From assembly GCF_900105045.1 (NCBI RefSeq), contig NZ_LT629739.1, forward strand, positions 2,232,001 through 2,296,000: a stretch of DNA of 64,000 bases. The letters are read 5' to 3'. Source of the DNA: Brevibacterium picturae (GTDB taxonomy: Bacteria > Actinomycetota > Actinomycetes > Actinomycetales > Brevibacteriaceae). The notes under the pieces are model-generated. The model made no database searches and was not told the origin of the DNA. It saw only the letters and a program-made list of their open reading frames with translations. A program made the translations under genes and the position numbers. Below are positions 43,193 to 51,955 of this stretch, piece by piece (positions within the stretch are counted from its first letter, which is position 1; every line of letters starts with the position of its first letter).

Positions 43193-44497
43193 ATGGACGA
43201 AGCAGTCAGCATGTTGGCGGACAGAATCGAGCCAGGAGACCACGTGTGGTGGCAGCAGGGACCGTCGGAGGCGATCACTCTCATCGACGGACTCCTGCGA
43301 CTGTGCGAGGAACGAGAATCAGAGGAACCGGTGCATGCATTCTCCGGGCTGTCGTTGAACCCGCGCTTCGGCGAACCCTTGCCGGCCGGCATCGATCTGA
43401 CGTCCTATGGGGCGATGGGCACTCTGCGGTCCGCCGCGGGCGCCGGACGCCTGGGCATTGTGCCCTGCCACTATTCGGCAGTTCCCCGCCTCTTCGCCCA
43501 CAGACGGTTGGGCGCCGACGTTGCTCTGCTCCAAGTGTCCGCACCGGACGATACGGGGCAGGTCTCGTTCGGAGTCAGTGCCGACTACGGTGCCGATCTG
43601 CTCGAGCACTCGCGCGTGCTCCTGGCCGAGGTCAACCACGCCGTCCCCTTCAACCCGCACGCCACAACGCTGTCCCTGGCGTCCCTTGACGCCTACATCG
43701 AGACGCATAGGCCCCTGCCGGAGAACAGCGTGCGCACTCCCGATGCAGTGGATCTCGCGATTGCCGGTTCCATTGCCGAACTCATCCCCAACGGCAGCAC
43801 GGTCCAAGCCGGCGTCGGTTCGCTGCCCAACGCCATCTACGGCGCTCTGCAGGGACACAGTGAACTGGGCATTCATTCGGGAGTGATCGCCGACCCCATC
43901 CTCGACCTCATCGATTCCGGTGTCATCACCAACAGCCGCAAAGAGATCGATCGAGGCGTGAGCGTGGGTGCCATGGCACTCGGACACAGGGAGCTCTACG
44001 AGAGCCTTCCGCACCGCAGCTCGATCAGATTCCGTGAAACGACCTATACACACAATCCCGCTGTGCTCTCCCGACTCGGCTCCCTCGTCGCGGTCAACGC
44101 CGCCTTGCAGGTCGACCTCAACGGACAGGTCAACGCCGAGATGGTCGACGGCCGCTACCTCGGCGGAATCGGCGGGCAGGCCGACTTCGCCCGTGCAGCC
44201 TCGGCGACAGGGACATTGTCGATCATCGCACTGCGGTCGACTTCGCGCTCGGGTTCCACAATCGTTCCCGCACTCAGCGGTGGGTTCGTGGCCACCGGCC
44301 GCCCCGACGTCGACGTGGTCGTCACAGAGAACGGCGTCGCGGATCTTCGCGGCCTGACGCATTCGCAGCGCGCCGCAGCACTGATCGGTATCGCAGACCC
44401 GGAACAATGCGAGTCACTGCACTCGGCGCTGGGCGAGCAGCATAGTCCATCCCTGCCGCGCACGCCGCGCCTGGCAATGAGCTCACACAGCAGTTGA
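43193..44497 (+). CDS. CoA-transferase/acyl-CoA hydrolase (Cat1/4-hydroxybutyrate CoA-transferase type)
   Basis: A protein of about 434 residues from the acetyl-CoA hydrolase/transferase family. The N-terminal domain has GPSEAITLIDGLL, and the C-terminal domain has VDLNGQVNAEMVDGRYLGGIGGQADF, whose Glu in NAE lies in the active-site region of the family. It moves CoA between acids, for example from acetyl- or succinyl-CoA to a product acid. GTG 43187, ATG 43190 and ATG 43193 are all possible; the GAAGGAG site favours the last. It could activate the acetoacetate or dicarboxylate formed by lyase and ring-opening reactions. Confidence 0.75.
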   Translation: MDEAVSMLADRIEPGDHVWWQQGPSEAITLIDGLLRLCEERESEEPVHAFSGLSLNPRFGEPLPAGIDLTSYGAMGTLRSAAGAGRLGIVPCHYSAVPRLFAHRRLGADVALLQVSAPDDTGQVSFGVSADYGADLLEHSRVLLAEVNHAVPFNPHATTLSLASLDAYIETHRPLPENSVRTPDAVDLAIAGSIAELIPNGSTVQAGVGSLPNAIYGALQGHSELGIHSGVIADPILDLIDSGVITNSRKEIDRGVSVGAMALGHRELYESLPHRSSIRFRETTYTHNPAVLSRLGSLVAVNAALQVDLNGQVNAEMVDGRYLGGIGGQADFARAASATGTLSIIALRSTSRSGSTIVPALSGGFVATGRPDVDVVVTENGVADLRGLTHSQRAAALIGIADPEQCESLHSALGEQHSPSLPRTPRLAMSSHSS

Positions 44498-44508
44498 AGG
44501 AGAATCCC

Positions 44509-45471
44509 ATGGAGAACACACCGAATCAAACTCCCGGCGACGATCGAGTCGTCAGTGTCCGGGAAGTGGGCCCACGCGACGGCTTCCAGAACGAGCCGGA
44601 GACCATCGCCACGGCAGACAAGATCGAACTGATCAACGAACTGGGACGCACCGGCCTCACACGCATCGAGGTCGCCAGCTTCGTGCGCCCGGACGTCATC
44701 CCGCAGCTGTCCGACGGCGTCGAGGTGCTGCGCGGACTCGACCTGCCCACCGACGTGGAGCGAATGGTGCTCATCCCCAACTCGAAGGGACTGGACAACG
44801 CGCTGCAGGTGCGCGAACTGTTCGACGCAGCCACCCTGTTCGTCTCCGCCTCGGAATCGCACAACAAGGCCAACATCAACCGTACGGTTCGGCAGACCAT
44901 GGACGACGTCAAGGCGATGGGCTCTCGAGTGGTGTCCGAGGACATCAAGTTCTCCGCGGTCATCGCCACCTCGTTCGGCTGCCCCTACGAGGGTAAGGTG
45001 CCGATGGAGCGCGTGCTGGACCTGGCCGAGGAATTCGCCGCCGCCGGAGCGACCGAGCTGGGCTTCGGCGACACGACCGGGATGGCCAACCCCGCATACG
45101 TCTCCCGCTTCTTCAGCGAAGCGAACCGACGACTGCCGGAGGTCGAGGTCACCGCCCACTTCCACAACACGCGTGGTCAGGGCCTGGCGAATGCCTATGC
45201 GGCGCTGGAAGCCGGCTGCCGATCATTCGAATCGAGCTTCGGCGAACTGGGCGGCTGCCCGGTTCCCAAGGGGTCCACCGGCAATATCGGCTCGGAGGAT
45301 CTGGTGAGCATGTTCCACGAGATGGGTGTCGACACGGGCATCGATCTCGAGGTGCTGATTGCGGCCGCACAGCGCGTGCAGGACGTCTTGGGTCGCAAGC
45401 TCACCAGCCACTCGATCGTTGCAGGCCCCGTCGACTGGACGGGGGCACTGATGGCGGCCAACGCCGGCTGA
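44509..45471 (+). CDS. hydroxymethylglutaryl-CoA lyase
   Basis: A 320-residue TIM-barrel lyase of the HMG-CoA lyase family (DRE-TIM superfamily). REVGPRDGFQNE carries catalytic Arg23-Asp24. AHFHNTRGQG supplies metal ligands His217 and His219, and GGCPVPKGSTGN the active-site cysteine near 250. It cleaves HMG-CoA or a homologous 3-hydroxy-3-alkylglutaryl-CoA to acetyl-CoA plus acetoacetate or a longer oxoacid. The enzyme points to a methyl-branched (isoprenoid-like) carbon skeleton. ATG 44509 has AAGGAG upstream. The Pro-Val-Pro-Lys after the cysteine differs from the usual tyrosine-containing loop, so a homologous substrate is possible. Confidence 0.85.
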   Translation: MENTPNQTPGDDRVVSVREVGPRDGFQNEPETIATADKIELINELGRTGLTRIEVASFVRPDVIPQLSDGVEVLRGLDLPTDVERMVLIPNSKGLDNALQVRELFDAATLFVSASESHNKANINRTVRQTMDDVKAMGSRVVSEDIKFSAVIATSFGCPYEGKVPMERVLDLAEEFAAAGATELGFGDTTGMANPAYVSRFFSEANRRLPEVEVTAHFHNTRGQGLANAYAALEAGCRSFESSFGELGGCPVPKGSTGNIGSEDLVSMFHEMGVDTGIDLEVLIAAAQRVQDVLGRKLTSHSIVAGPVDWTGALMAANAG

Positions 45472-45552
45472 GCGGAACTCTGAACTCAGCGCCCCGGGCC
45501 CGGATGGTCCCGACGTACACGAAGTCATTCACAGATTTGCGGGAGGAAAGCA

Positions 45553-46311
45553 ATGAGCAAGCAGACAGCATTCGTCACAGGCGGTGCACAGGGAATCGGC
45601 AAGGGCATCTCCACGTCCCTGGCAGAGGCCGGATTCCACGTGGTCATCGCCGATCTCAACTCGGAGACCGCCGAGGCGACGGCACAGGAGATCACGGCAT
45701 CAGGGGGAGCCGCCTCGGCGGTTCAGGTCGACGTCACCAGTAAGGACTCGGTTGACGCCGCTGCAGCAAAGGTGGCCAAGGATGTCGCTCCGATCGATGT
45801 GCTGGTCAACAACGCAGGCTGGGACGACTTCAAGCCGTTCCTCGAAACCGATGAGGACTTCTGGTCCAAGATCGTCGAGCTCAACTTCAAAGGACATCTG
45901 CGCACGATCAAGGCGATCGTTCCCGGTATGGTCGAGCGCGGCTACGGGCGGGTCGTGAACATCGGCTCCGACGCCGGCCGAGTCGGGTCCTCCCTCGAGG
46001 CCGTCTACTCGGGAGCGAAGGGCGGTGTCATCGCATTCACAAAGACTCTCGCGCGCGAGATCGCCACCAACGGGGTGACCGCCAACTGTGTCTGCCCCGG
46101 ACCCACCGATACACCTGCGCTGCGGAAGTTCATCAACGGTGCAGGTGACAACGCAGACAAAGTGATCGGCGGAATGAAACGCGGCGTGCCGATGAAACGC
46201 CTGGGCACTCCCGAAGACATCGGACCCGCCGTGGCATTCTTCGCCTCCGAGGGCACCGGATTCGTCACCGGACAGACTCTGTCCGTCTCCGGCGGACTGA
46301 CGATGGCCTGA
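45553..46311 (+). CDS. SDR, BadH-like 2-hydroxycyclohexanecarboxyl-CoA dehydrogenase candidate
   Basis: A 252-residue classical SDR. The catalytic set is intact (Tyr152 and Lys156 in YSGAK). [23 protein letters not shown] and [13 protein letters not shown] closely follow BadH of Rhodopseudomonas, which oxidises 2-hydroxycyclohexanecarboxyl-CoA to the 2-keto compound. It is directly followed by a MenB/BadI-class crotonase, the same order of reactions as in the Bad/Ali pathway. The match is by remembered sequence features and should be confirmed by a tree. ATG 45553 follows GGGAGG. Confidence 0.75.
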   Translation: MSKQTAFVTGGAQGIGKGISTSLAEAGFHVVIADLNSETAEATAQEITASGGAASAVQVDVTSKDSVDAAAAKVAKDVAPIDVLVNNAGWDDFKPFLETDEDFWSKIVELNFKGHLRTIKAIVPGMVERGYGRVVNIGSDAGRVGSSLEAVYSGAKGGVIAFTKTLAREIATNGVTANCVCPGPTDTPALRKFINGAGDNADKVIGGMKRGVPMKRLGTPEDIGPAVAFFASEGTGFVTGQTLSVSGGLTMA

Positions 46312-46325
46312 GGACTGGGACCGAA

Positions 46326-47150
46326 ATGACAGAGAACTGGACATCGGCGGGTGACTTCGCCGACATCGGATATGCGACGACAGACGACGGGATCGCCAAG
46401 ATCACCATCGACCGGACGGAGGTCCACAACGCATTTCGACCGCAGACGCTCATCGAAGTCTCACAGGCCCTCGACCTGGCCCGTGAGGACGAGTCCGTGG
46501 GCGTCATCATCCTCACAGGCGCAGGCGACCAAGCCTTCTGCTCCGGCGGTGACCAGCGGGTGCGCGGCGACAGCGGATACAAGCTCGACGAGAACTCGAC
46601 CGGCCGTTTCCATGTGACCGACCTCCATGTGCAGATGCGCCGCTGCCCCAAGCCCATCGTCGCGATGGTGGCCGGGTGGGCCATCGGCGGTGGTCAGATC
46701 CTGCAGATGATCTGTGATCTCGCCATCGCGGCAGACAACGCGCGCTTCGGCCAGGTGGGACCGCGCGTGGGTTCGTTCGACGGCGGCTTCGGCGCCTCAC
46801 TGCTCACCGAGCTGGTGGGCGCAAGGAAGGCCAAGGAGATCTGGTTCCTGTGCCGCCAGTACGATGCCGCGCAGGCACTGGAGATGGGTCTGGTGAACAC
46901 CGTGGTCCCGCTGGCACAGCTGGAGGAGGAGACGCTCAAATGGTGTCGGGAGATGCTGGAGCTGTCTCCATGGGCATTGCGGCTGATGAAGGCCTCGTTC
47001 CACGCCTCGGAAGACGGATTCGCGGGTATCCAGCAGTTGGCTCACGACGCGAATCTGCTGTTCTACGGCACCGAGGAGGCACATGAAGGTCGGGAGGCCT
47101 TCAAGGAGAAGCGCCGGCCGGACTTCAGCCGCTTCCCAAGACGAGCCTGA
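46326..47150 (+). CDS. MenB/BadI-class crotonase (ring-opening hydrolase candidate)
   Basis: A 274-residue crotonase very like 1,4-dihydroxy-2-naphthoyl-CoA synthase: [57 protein letters not shown] and [10 protein letters not shown]. MenB closes a ring, and its relative BadI opens one. No other menaquinone gene is near, and the gene sits right after a BadH-like dehydrogenase, so ring opening of a 2-keto-alicyclic acyl-CoA is more likely. A diverged second member is at 22254. The start at 46326 has no strong ribosome site and may be coupled to the upstream stop 15 bases away. Confidence 0.75.
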   Translation: MTENWTSAGDFADIGYATTDDGIAKITIDRTEVHNAFRPQTLIEVSQALDLAREDESVGVIILTGAGDQAFCSGGDQRVRGDSGYKLDENSTGRFHVTDLHVQMRRCPKPIVAMVAGWAIGGGQILQMICDLAIAADNARFGQVGPRVGSFDGGFGASLLTELVGARKAKEIWFLCRQYDAAQALEMGLVNTVVPLAQLEEETLKWCREMLELSPWALRLMKASFHASEDGFAGIQQLAHDANLLFYGTEEAHEGREAFKEKRRPDFSRFPRRA

Positions 47151-47250
47151 AGGACCACAACAGACCATTCCGCAGATATGGAAAGCATCCCGCAGCCGCG
47201 GAACGACGAACCGACTCGCTCGAGTCGGCAGCACGGAGGAGATGACACCG

Positions 47251-48051
47251 ATGACAGACAGCACTGAGCACTCGACGGACAGCAGCGACCTGGTGACCAC
47301 GGAAGTGATCAGGGACGATGTCCTCAAAGTGACGATGAGTCGCGGACCGGCAAATGCCCTGGCGCCGGAACTCCTGTCGGCACTGGATGAGGCCTGCCAG
47401 CAGGCCGATGACACCCCGGGCATCAAATTCGTGATCTTCGAATCCTCACTCGAAGGGTTCTTCGCGGCAGGCGCGGACATCAAGCACATGCGCACGATCG
47501 ATGCACGCTCATTCGCCGAATACGGGGACCAGATGCGGGCCGTCAACGACCGGATCGAGAACGCGAACTGGATCTCGATTGCCGCTCTCGACGGAATGGC
47601 GCTGGGCGGCGGCCTCGAACTGGCACTGGCCTGCACCTTCCGCACGGCAGGACCCCGCGCGCGGCTCGGTCTGCCCGAAGCCGGAATCGGCCTGCTGCCG
47701 GGTGCGGGCGGAACGCAGCGCCTGCCTCGGCTGGTCGGCCACGGCCGAGCAGTGGACATCGTCCTCACGGCTCGGCAGGTGCGAACGCAGGAGGCATTCG
47801 ACATCGGCCTCGTGCAGCGAGTCGCCGAAGGCAGTGCTCTCGACTCGGCTCTCTCACTGGTGGAGGAGCTGAGCGGAAACTCGCTGCCCGCGATGGTGGC
47901 GGGCGCGCGATGCGTGGGCGCCGCACACAGCATGTCCTTGACCGAAGGGATCGCTCTCGAGAAATCCTCCGAGGAAGGCCTATTCACCAACGGCGAGGCG
48001 GAGGAGGGCATTGCCGCATTCGTCGGCAAGCGTGCCCCGAAATTCGCCTAG
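47251..48051 (+). CDS. enoyl-CoA hydratase with complete catalytic glutamates
   Basis: A 266-residue crotonase with the full hydratase signature: AAGADIKHM, GMALGGGLELALAC (first catalytic Glu) and LPEAGIGLLPGAGGTQRLPRL (second). This is the standard syn-hydratase of beta-oxidation. A cyclohex-1-ene-carboxyl-CoA hydratase (BadK-like) role would fit the neighbours. ATG 47251 has GGAGGAG nine bases upstream; an ATG at 47242 abuts the site and is less likely. About 100 bases separate it from the preceding gene without any visible promoter. Confidence 0.85.
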   Translation: MTDSTEHSTDSSDLVTTEVIRDDVLKVTMSRGPANALAPELLSALDEACQQADDTPGIKFVIFESSLEGFFAAGADIKHMRTIDARSFAEYGDQMRAVNDRIENANWISIAALDGMALGGGLELALACTFRTAGPRARLGLPEAGIGLLPGAGGTQRLPRLVGHGRAVDIVLTARQVRTQEAFDIGLVQRVAEGSALDSALSLVEELSGNSLPAMVAGARCVGAAHSMSLTEGIALEKSSEEGLFTNGEAEEGIAAFVGKRAPKFA

Positions 48052-48091
48052 GACCGAAGCAGACAGTCGAGCAGAATCTGGAGCAGCAACG

Positions 48092-48904
48092 GTGTCAGTA
48101 CTCGAACACGTTTTCGAAACATTCACAGTGACCTCACCCGAGCCGGGCATCGTCGTCATGACCCTCAACCGCCCGGCCACCTACAACTCGATGACGGACC
48201 TGATGTTCGACGAGTTCGAACGTGTCGCTTGGGCCATCGATGATGACGATGACATCCGGGTCCTGGTGCTCACCGGCGCAGGCCGGGCTTTCTGCTCGGG
48301 CTTCGATCTCGCCGACGCCGACGAGCTGCCGGATCTGGGTGCCGTGGGAATGCTGAATAAACAGGAACGCGCCGCCCGTGGCATGCTGGCACTGCGCTCG
48401 GTGCGCATCCCGGTCATCGCGGCGGTGAATGGCCCCGCTGCCGGCGGCGGATTCTCGTTGGCGCTCGCCGCCGATGTCCGAATCGCCTCGGAATCTGCGA
48501 AGTTCAATGCCGCATTCGTCAAGATCGGCCTTTCGGCAGGAGACCTGGGGACCTCATGGCTGCTGCCGCGCCTGGTGGGACCGGGGCGGGCCTCCGAGAT
48601 TACGTTCACCGGGCGCCAAGTTCTGGCCGACGAAGCCTATGCGATCGGACTCGTATCCTCAGTCCATCCCGACACCGAGGTGGTCGACGAGGCGATCGCT
48701 ATGGCCCGCCGCATCGCCGAGAACTCACCCACAGGGGTGCAGCTGTCGAAGCGGGCGCTGCAGGCCAATGCCGAGATCGGCTCGTACCAAGCTGCCATCG
48801 AACTGGAGAATCGCGGTCAGGCACTGGCCACACGCACCCACGACATGGCGGAAGCGCTGAACGCATTCAAGGAAAAACGCCCCGCGCACTACCGTGGTGA
48901 ATGA
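48092..48904 (+). CDS. crotonase-family protein lacking both hydratase glutamates, copy 1
   Basis: A 270-residue crotonase starting at GTG 48092. The oxyanion segments FCSGFDLAD and NGPAAGGGFSLALAAD are intact, but the first hydratase Glu position is Ser and the second region reads AAFVKIGLSAGDLGTSWLLPRL, with an acidic GD instead. This pattern is seen in crotonases that isomerise, decarboxylate or hydrolyse, and in many actinobacterial EchA proteins of unknown role. Together with the next gene it forms a tandem pair (similar C termini: IELENRGQAL-TRT-DM-EAL). Confidence 0.75.
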   Translation: MSVLEHVFETFTVTSPEPGIVVMTLNRPATYNSMTDLMFDEFERVAWAIDDDDDIRVLVLTGAGRAFCSGFDLADADELPDLGAVGMLNKQERAARGMLALRSVRIPVIAAVNGPAAGGGFSLALAADVRIASESAKFNAAFVKIGLSAGDLGTSWLLPRLVGPGRASEITFTGRQVLADEAYAIGLVSSVHPDTEVVDEAIAMARRIAENSPTGVQLSKRALQANAEIGSYQAAIELENRGQALATRTHDMAEALNAFKEKRPAHYRGE

Positions 48905-48922
48905 GTTGGACTGGAGAAGACT

Positions 48923-49735
48923 ATGACAATCAATCTGCCCGAACTCGAAACTCTCACTGTCGAAGTCCTTGATGACGATATCGGCGTGATGAGAATCAAC
49001 CGTCCCGACCGGATGAACTCACAGACGGTGAAGATGTTCCACGAACATCTCCTCGTGGCACGAGCGCTGCGCGACAGCAATCTGCGCGCCCTGATCATCA
49101 CGGGCGCAGGGGACAATGCATTCTGCGCGGGATTCGACCTGGACGAAATCGACGTCATCACGACAATGGGCGTCCGCGAGTTCCTTAAGTTCCAGGAGAC
49201 CGCGACCGGAGGCATTCAGGCTCTGCGCCATCTGCCTTTCCCAGTCATCGCGGCGGTGAATGGTCCGGCTACGGGCGGCGGCATGGCGCTGGCTCTCGCC
49301 GCCGACATCCGAATCGCGGCTCCCCACGCGAAGTTCAGTGCCGCCTTCGTCAAGGTGGGACTGTCGATGGGCGAGCTGGGCACCTCGGTCAACCTTGCGG
49401 CGCTGGTGGGGCCGGGTCGGGCCGCGGAGATCGGCTACACCGCACGCATCGTCAAAGCTGAGGAGGCGGAGCGGATCGGACTGGTCAACAGAGTTGTTCG
49501 GGGGGAGGAGCTGTTCGACGAGGCGCTCTCCCTGGCACAGCAGATCGCGGCGAACTCGCCGGGGGGAGTCCGCATGTCCAAACGTGCGATTCAGCGCAAT
49601 GGTGAGATCGGATCGTATGCCGCTGCACTTGAGCTTGAGAATCGCGGCCAGGCACTTCTGACGCGCACCACCGATATGCCTGAGGCGCTGCTGGCCTTCA
49701 AAGAGAAGCGCAGTCCTCAGTTCGAGGGGCAATGA
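48923..49735 (+). CDS. crotonase-family protein lacking both hydratase glutamates, copy 2
   Basis: A 270-residue paralogue of the preceding gene, 18 bases downstream. It has FCAGFDLDE, NGPATGGGMALALAAD and AAFVKVGLSMGELGTSVNLAAL; here the acidic residue of the second region is Glu (GELG) rather than Asp. The C terminus repeats EIGSYAAALELENRGQALL. The two could form a heteromer or act on successive intermediates. Its stop overlaps the start of the kinase gene (ATGATGA), so it is translationally coupled to it. Confidence 0.75.
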   Translation: MTINLPELETLTVEVLDDDIGVMRINRPDRMNSQTVKMFHEHLLVARALRDSNLRALIITGAGDNAFCAGFDLDEIDVITTMGVREFLKFQETATGGIQALRHLPFPVIAAVNGPATGGGMALALAADIRIAAPHAKFSAAFVKVGLSMGELGTSVNLAALVGPGRAAEIGYTARIVKAEEAERIGLVNRVVRGEELFDEALSLAQQIAANSPGGVRMSKRAIQRNGEIGSYAAALELENRGQALLTRTTDMPEALLAFKEKRSPQFEGQ

Positions 49736-50775
49736 TGACGAAGGCAGAGACTGAGTCCTGGGACTGGGACGAGACCACGCGAGAAGCGTTGGGGACGTTC
49801 CTGGCCCAACACGGCATCACCCAGGGACCGGTGCGGACGAGAGCCATCGGAGACGGACACTCGAACCTGACCTTCCTCGTCTCCGACGGGAAACGAGGCG
49901 TCGTCGTCCGTCGGCCGCCGCCTCCGCCGATCCCCAAGGGCGCGCACGACGTGCTGCGGGAAGCAACCATCCTCACTGGTTTGAGCAAGGCCGACTACGC
50001 AGTTCCTCGCGTGCTCGCCACGGCGGAGGCCGGAGAACTGCTGGATGTTCCCCTCTACGTCATGAGCTACGCCCCTGGCGCGATCGTCACAGAGCAGACG
50101 CCCTCGGCACTGGCGACAGCTGAGCAGCGCAGAAGTGTGGGCCATTCTCTGGTCGATACCTTGGCCCGGCTCCACGCCGTCGACGTCACCGAGGTGGGTC
50201 TGCAGGACCTCGGCCGTCCGACCGGCTTCAACCTCCGACACATCAAGAGCATGTGGAGACTGCTGGACCATGCGGGAGGAGGGGACAACTCCGCATTCGA
50301 ACAGCTTCATGATTGGCTGGTCGACAATGCGCCCGCGGAATCCGGGGCCGCCATCGTGCATCTGGACTATCGGATCGGCAACCTCGTCATCGACGAGGCG
50401 ACCGCCTCGGTGCAGGCCGTGCTCGATTGGGAGCTGGCCACGCTGGGTGACCCGCTGCTCGACCTGGGAAACTTCCTCGTCTCCGTACCAGTGCGTGGTC
50501 GTGCCCTCAACCCCACGGCCGAACTCAGTCGAGCCCTGCTCGAGGACGGCTACCCGACTCGAGAGGAACTGGCCGAGCGCTATGCCGAAGACACCGGAGC
50601 AGATATCAGCCGACTGCCATGGTACGAGGTCATGAGCCTGTGGAAGCTGGCGGTGCTCTACGAGTACAGCCGCGACAAGGCTGCCGGAGGCTCCGGCGAC
50701 CCGTACTACCTGACGCCCGGGCTGGTGGATTCCTTCCTGGCCGAAGCCGCGGAGATCGCCGGTACGCAGCAGTGA
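49732..50775 (+). CDS. APH-family phosphotransferase, ACAD10/11 kinase-domain/LvaA-like
   Basis: A 347-residue kinase. The catalytic loop is HLDYRIGNLVID (Asp near 212), and LDWELATLGDPLLDLG is the metal-binding motif with the DWExxTxGDPxxDL pattern of the ACAD10/11 kinase domain and of LvaA. IGDGHSNLTF is the nucleotide loop and VVRRPP carries the ATP lysine region. Proteins of this group phosphorylate a 4- or 3-hydroxyacyl-CoA, after which phosphate is eliminated to give an enoyl-CoA. It is coupled to the crotonase upstream and followed by an AttH-like gene, repeating the pair at 7630-9735. Confidence 0.8.
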   Translation: MMTKAETESWDWDETTREALGTFLAQHGITQGPVRTRAIGDGHSNLTFLVSDGKRGVVVRRPPPPPIPKGAHDVLREATILTGLSKADYAVPRVLATAEAGELLDVPLYVMSYAPGAIVTEQTPSALATAEQRRSVGHSLVDTLARLHAVDVTEVGLQDLGRPTGFNLRHIKSMWRLLDHAGGGDNSAFEQLHDWLVDNAPAESGAAIVHLDYRIGNLVIDEATASVQAVLDWELATLGDPLLDLGNFLVSVPVRGRALNPTAELSRALLEDGYPTREELAERYAEDTGADISRLPWYEVMSLWKLAVLYEYSRDKAAGGSGDPYYLTPGLVDSFLAEAAEIAGTQQ

Positions 50776-50807
50776 CCGACACCCGACGAAATACATTTGG
50801 AGATAAC

Positions 50808-51845
50808 ATGAGTACAGAGAAACAGCAGAATGGCGAGCAGTCATTTGCCGATGACCTGGTGACAACAGCCTCGGCGGAGCTGCCCCCGCGGTTCTTCGAC
50901 CGTTTCATGTTCAACCTGCACCCGGCGGATGCGACGGCACCGTCGCTCATCCTCGGTGCTGGGGCATATCCGCCCCGCAATGTGCTCGACGGCTTCGTCG
51001 TGCTGAGCACCGGAGTCGAGCAGCGCAATCTCCGCTTCTCGACCGATCTCGACGACACGGACGGATCGTCGATCGGGCCGCTGTCGTGGCAGCTGCTGGA
51101 GGACAACGAACGGTGGGGGTTGAAACTTGGGCCGAACCCCACGGGCCTCGAACTCGACATCGAGTGGCACGCCCGCACCCCTTACTGGCTCGGCAGGGTC
51201 GAGGTTGAGAACGAGGGCGACGAGCCGACCTCCTTTGAGCATTTGTTCCAATCGGGACGGTACTCGGGAACAATGACGCTGGATGGGCAGGACAGGGACG
51301 TCTCCGGCTGGTACGGCCAGCGAGATCGTTCCCGGGGAGTGCGTACGATGTCGGGCGGCCAGGGGCTGCACATCTGGTATCAGGCGCAGTTCGCCGACTA
51401 CTGTGTCGGCTTCCTGCTGGTTGAGGACCGGGCCGGAGGAGTTCTCGTCCTCGACGGTGCGATCATGCATGAGTCCGGTGAGCTCGACTATGTGGCCGAA
51501 GTGAAGCACGATCTGACGTTCACCGACGGCAATGACCTGGTGTCCGGAACCGTCGATGTCACCACGAAGACCGGCCGTCACTATGTCATCGATGCCGATG
51601 CACGTGTCGGCGGAGGATTCATGAATGGCGGCGGATACGACGGTCAGCACGGCAAGCAGCGAGGAAAGGACTTCGAGGAGTTCGACGTCTATCCGTTCGA
51701 CGGCACGGTGTCTCCGCGCACCTTGGGCTCGGCGCTGACCGACCGCTGCGCTCGATTCGAATGCGATGGCGAAGTCGGATACGGCATCCTCGAATTCGCA
51801 CTGTCGCGGTCGTCGTCGTACAGCTACCGGCCTAGCATCGGCTGA
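50808..51845 (+). CDS. AttH/CrtC-like protein of unknown function, second copy
   Basis: A 345-residue soluble protein, last gene of the twelve-gene operon. The motif GQRDRSRGVR has its Arg at residue 172, the same position as in the AttH-like protein at 8674. A long open frame runs upstream inside the kinase gene, but ATG 50808 follows TTTGGAGATAAC and starts the homology. The N terminus (PPRFFDRFMFNLHP) and DWxR-type turns are compatible with the lipocalin-like double barrel of this superfamily. The function is unknown; the repeated coupling to a kinase is the best clue. Confidence 0.6.
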   Translation: MSTEKQQNGEQSFADDLVTTASAELPPRFFDRFMFNLHPADATAPSLILGAGAYPPRNVLDGFVVLSTGVEQRNLRFSTDLDDTDGSSIGPLSWQLLEDNERWGLKLGPNPTGLELDIEWHARTPYWLGRVEVENEGDEPTSFEHLFQSGRYSGTMTLDGQDRDVSGWYGQRDRSRGVRTMSGGQGLHIWYQAQFADYCVGFLLVEDRAGGVLVLDGAIMHESGELDYVAEVKHDLTFTDGNDLVSGTVDVTTKTGRHYVIDADARVGGGFMNGGGYDGQHGKQRGKDFEEFDVYPFDGTVSPRTLGSALTDRCARFECDGEVGYGILEFALSRSSSYSYRPSIG

Positions 51846-51849
51846 TTCG

Positions 51850-51916
51850 CGCAATCGCCGATTGCGTCGGTGACTGGCCCGAGGGTCGTGGCAAGAGGAT
51901 TCCCCCGCCTGCCACG
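51850..51916. terminator. two tandem hairpins ending the long operon
   Basis: CGCAATC (51850-51856) pairs with GATTGCG (51860-51866). CGTGGCA (51887-51893) pairs with TGCCACG (51910-51916). Both lie just after the AttH-like stop and before the leftward dehydrogenase remnant. Confidence 0.6.
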
Positions 51917-51955
51917 GTCTTCACTTCAAGTCGCTAGCTGCCCCACGCGCCATCG

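Noticed and set aside
43319..44407. 362-codon open frame on the minus strand
   Set aside because: It is antisense to the CoA-transferase gene, whose motifs are clear; the shadow has none.
46326..47150. Annotation as MenB of menaquinone synthesis
   Set aside because: The sequence is MenB-like, but no other men gene is present and the neighbours are ring-degradation genes; BadI-type ring opening is preferred.
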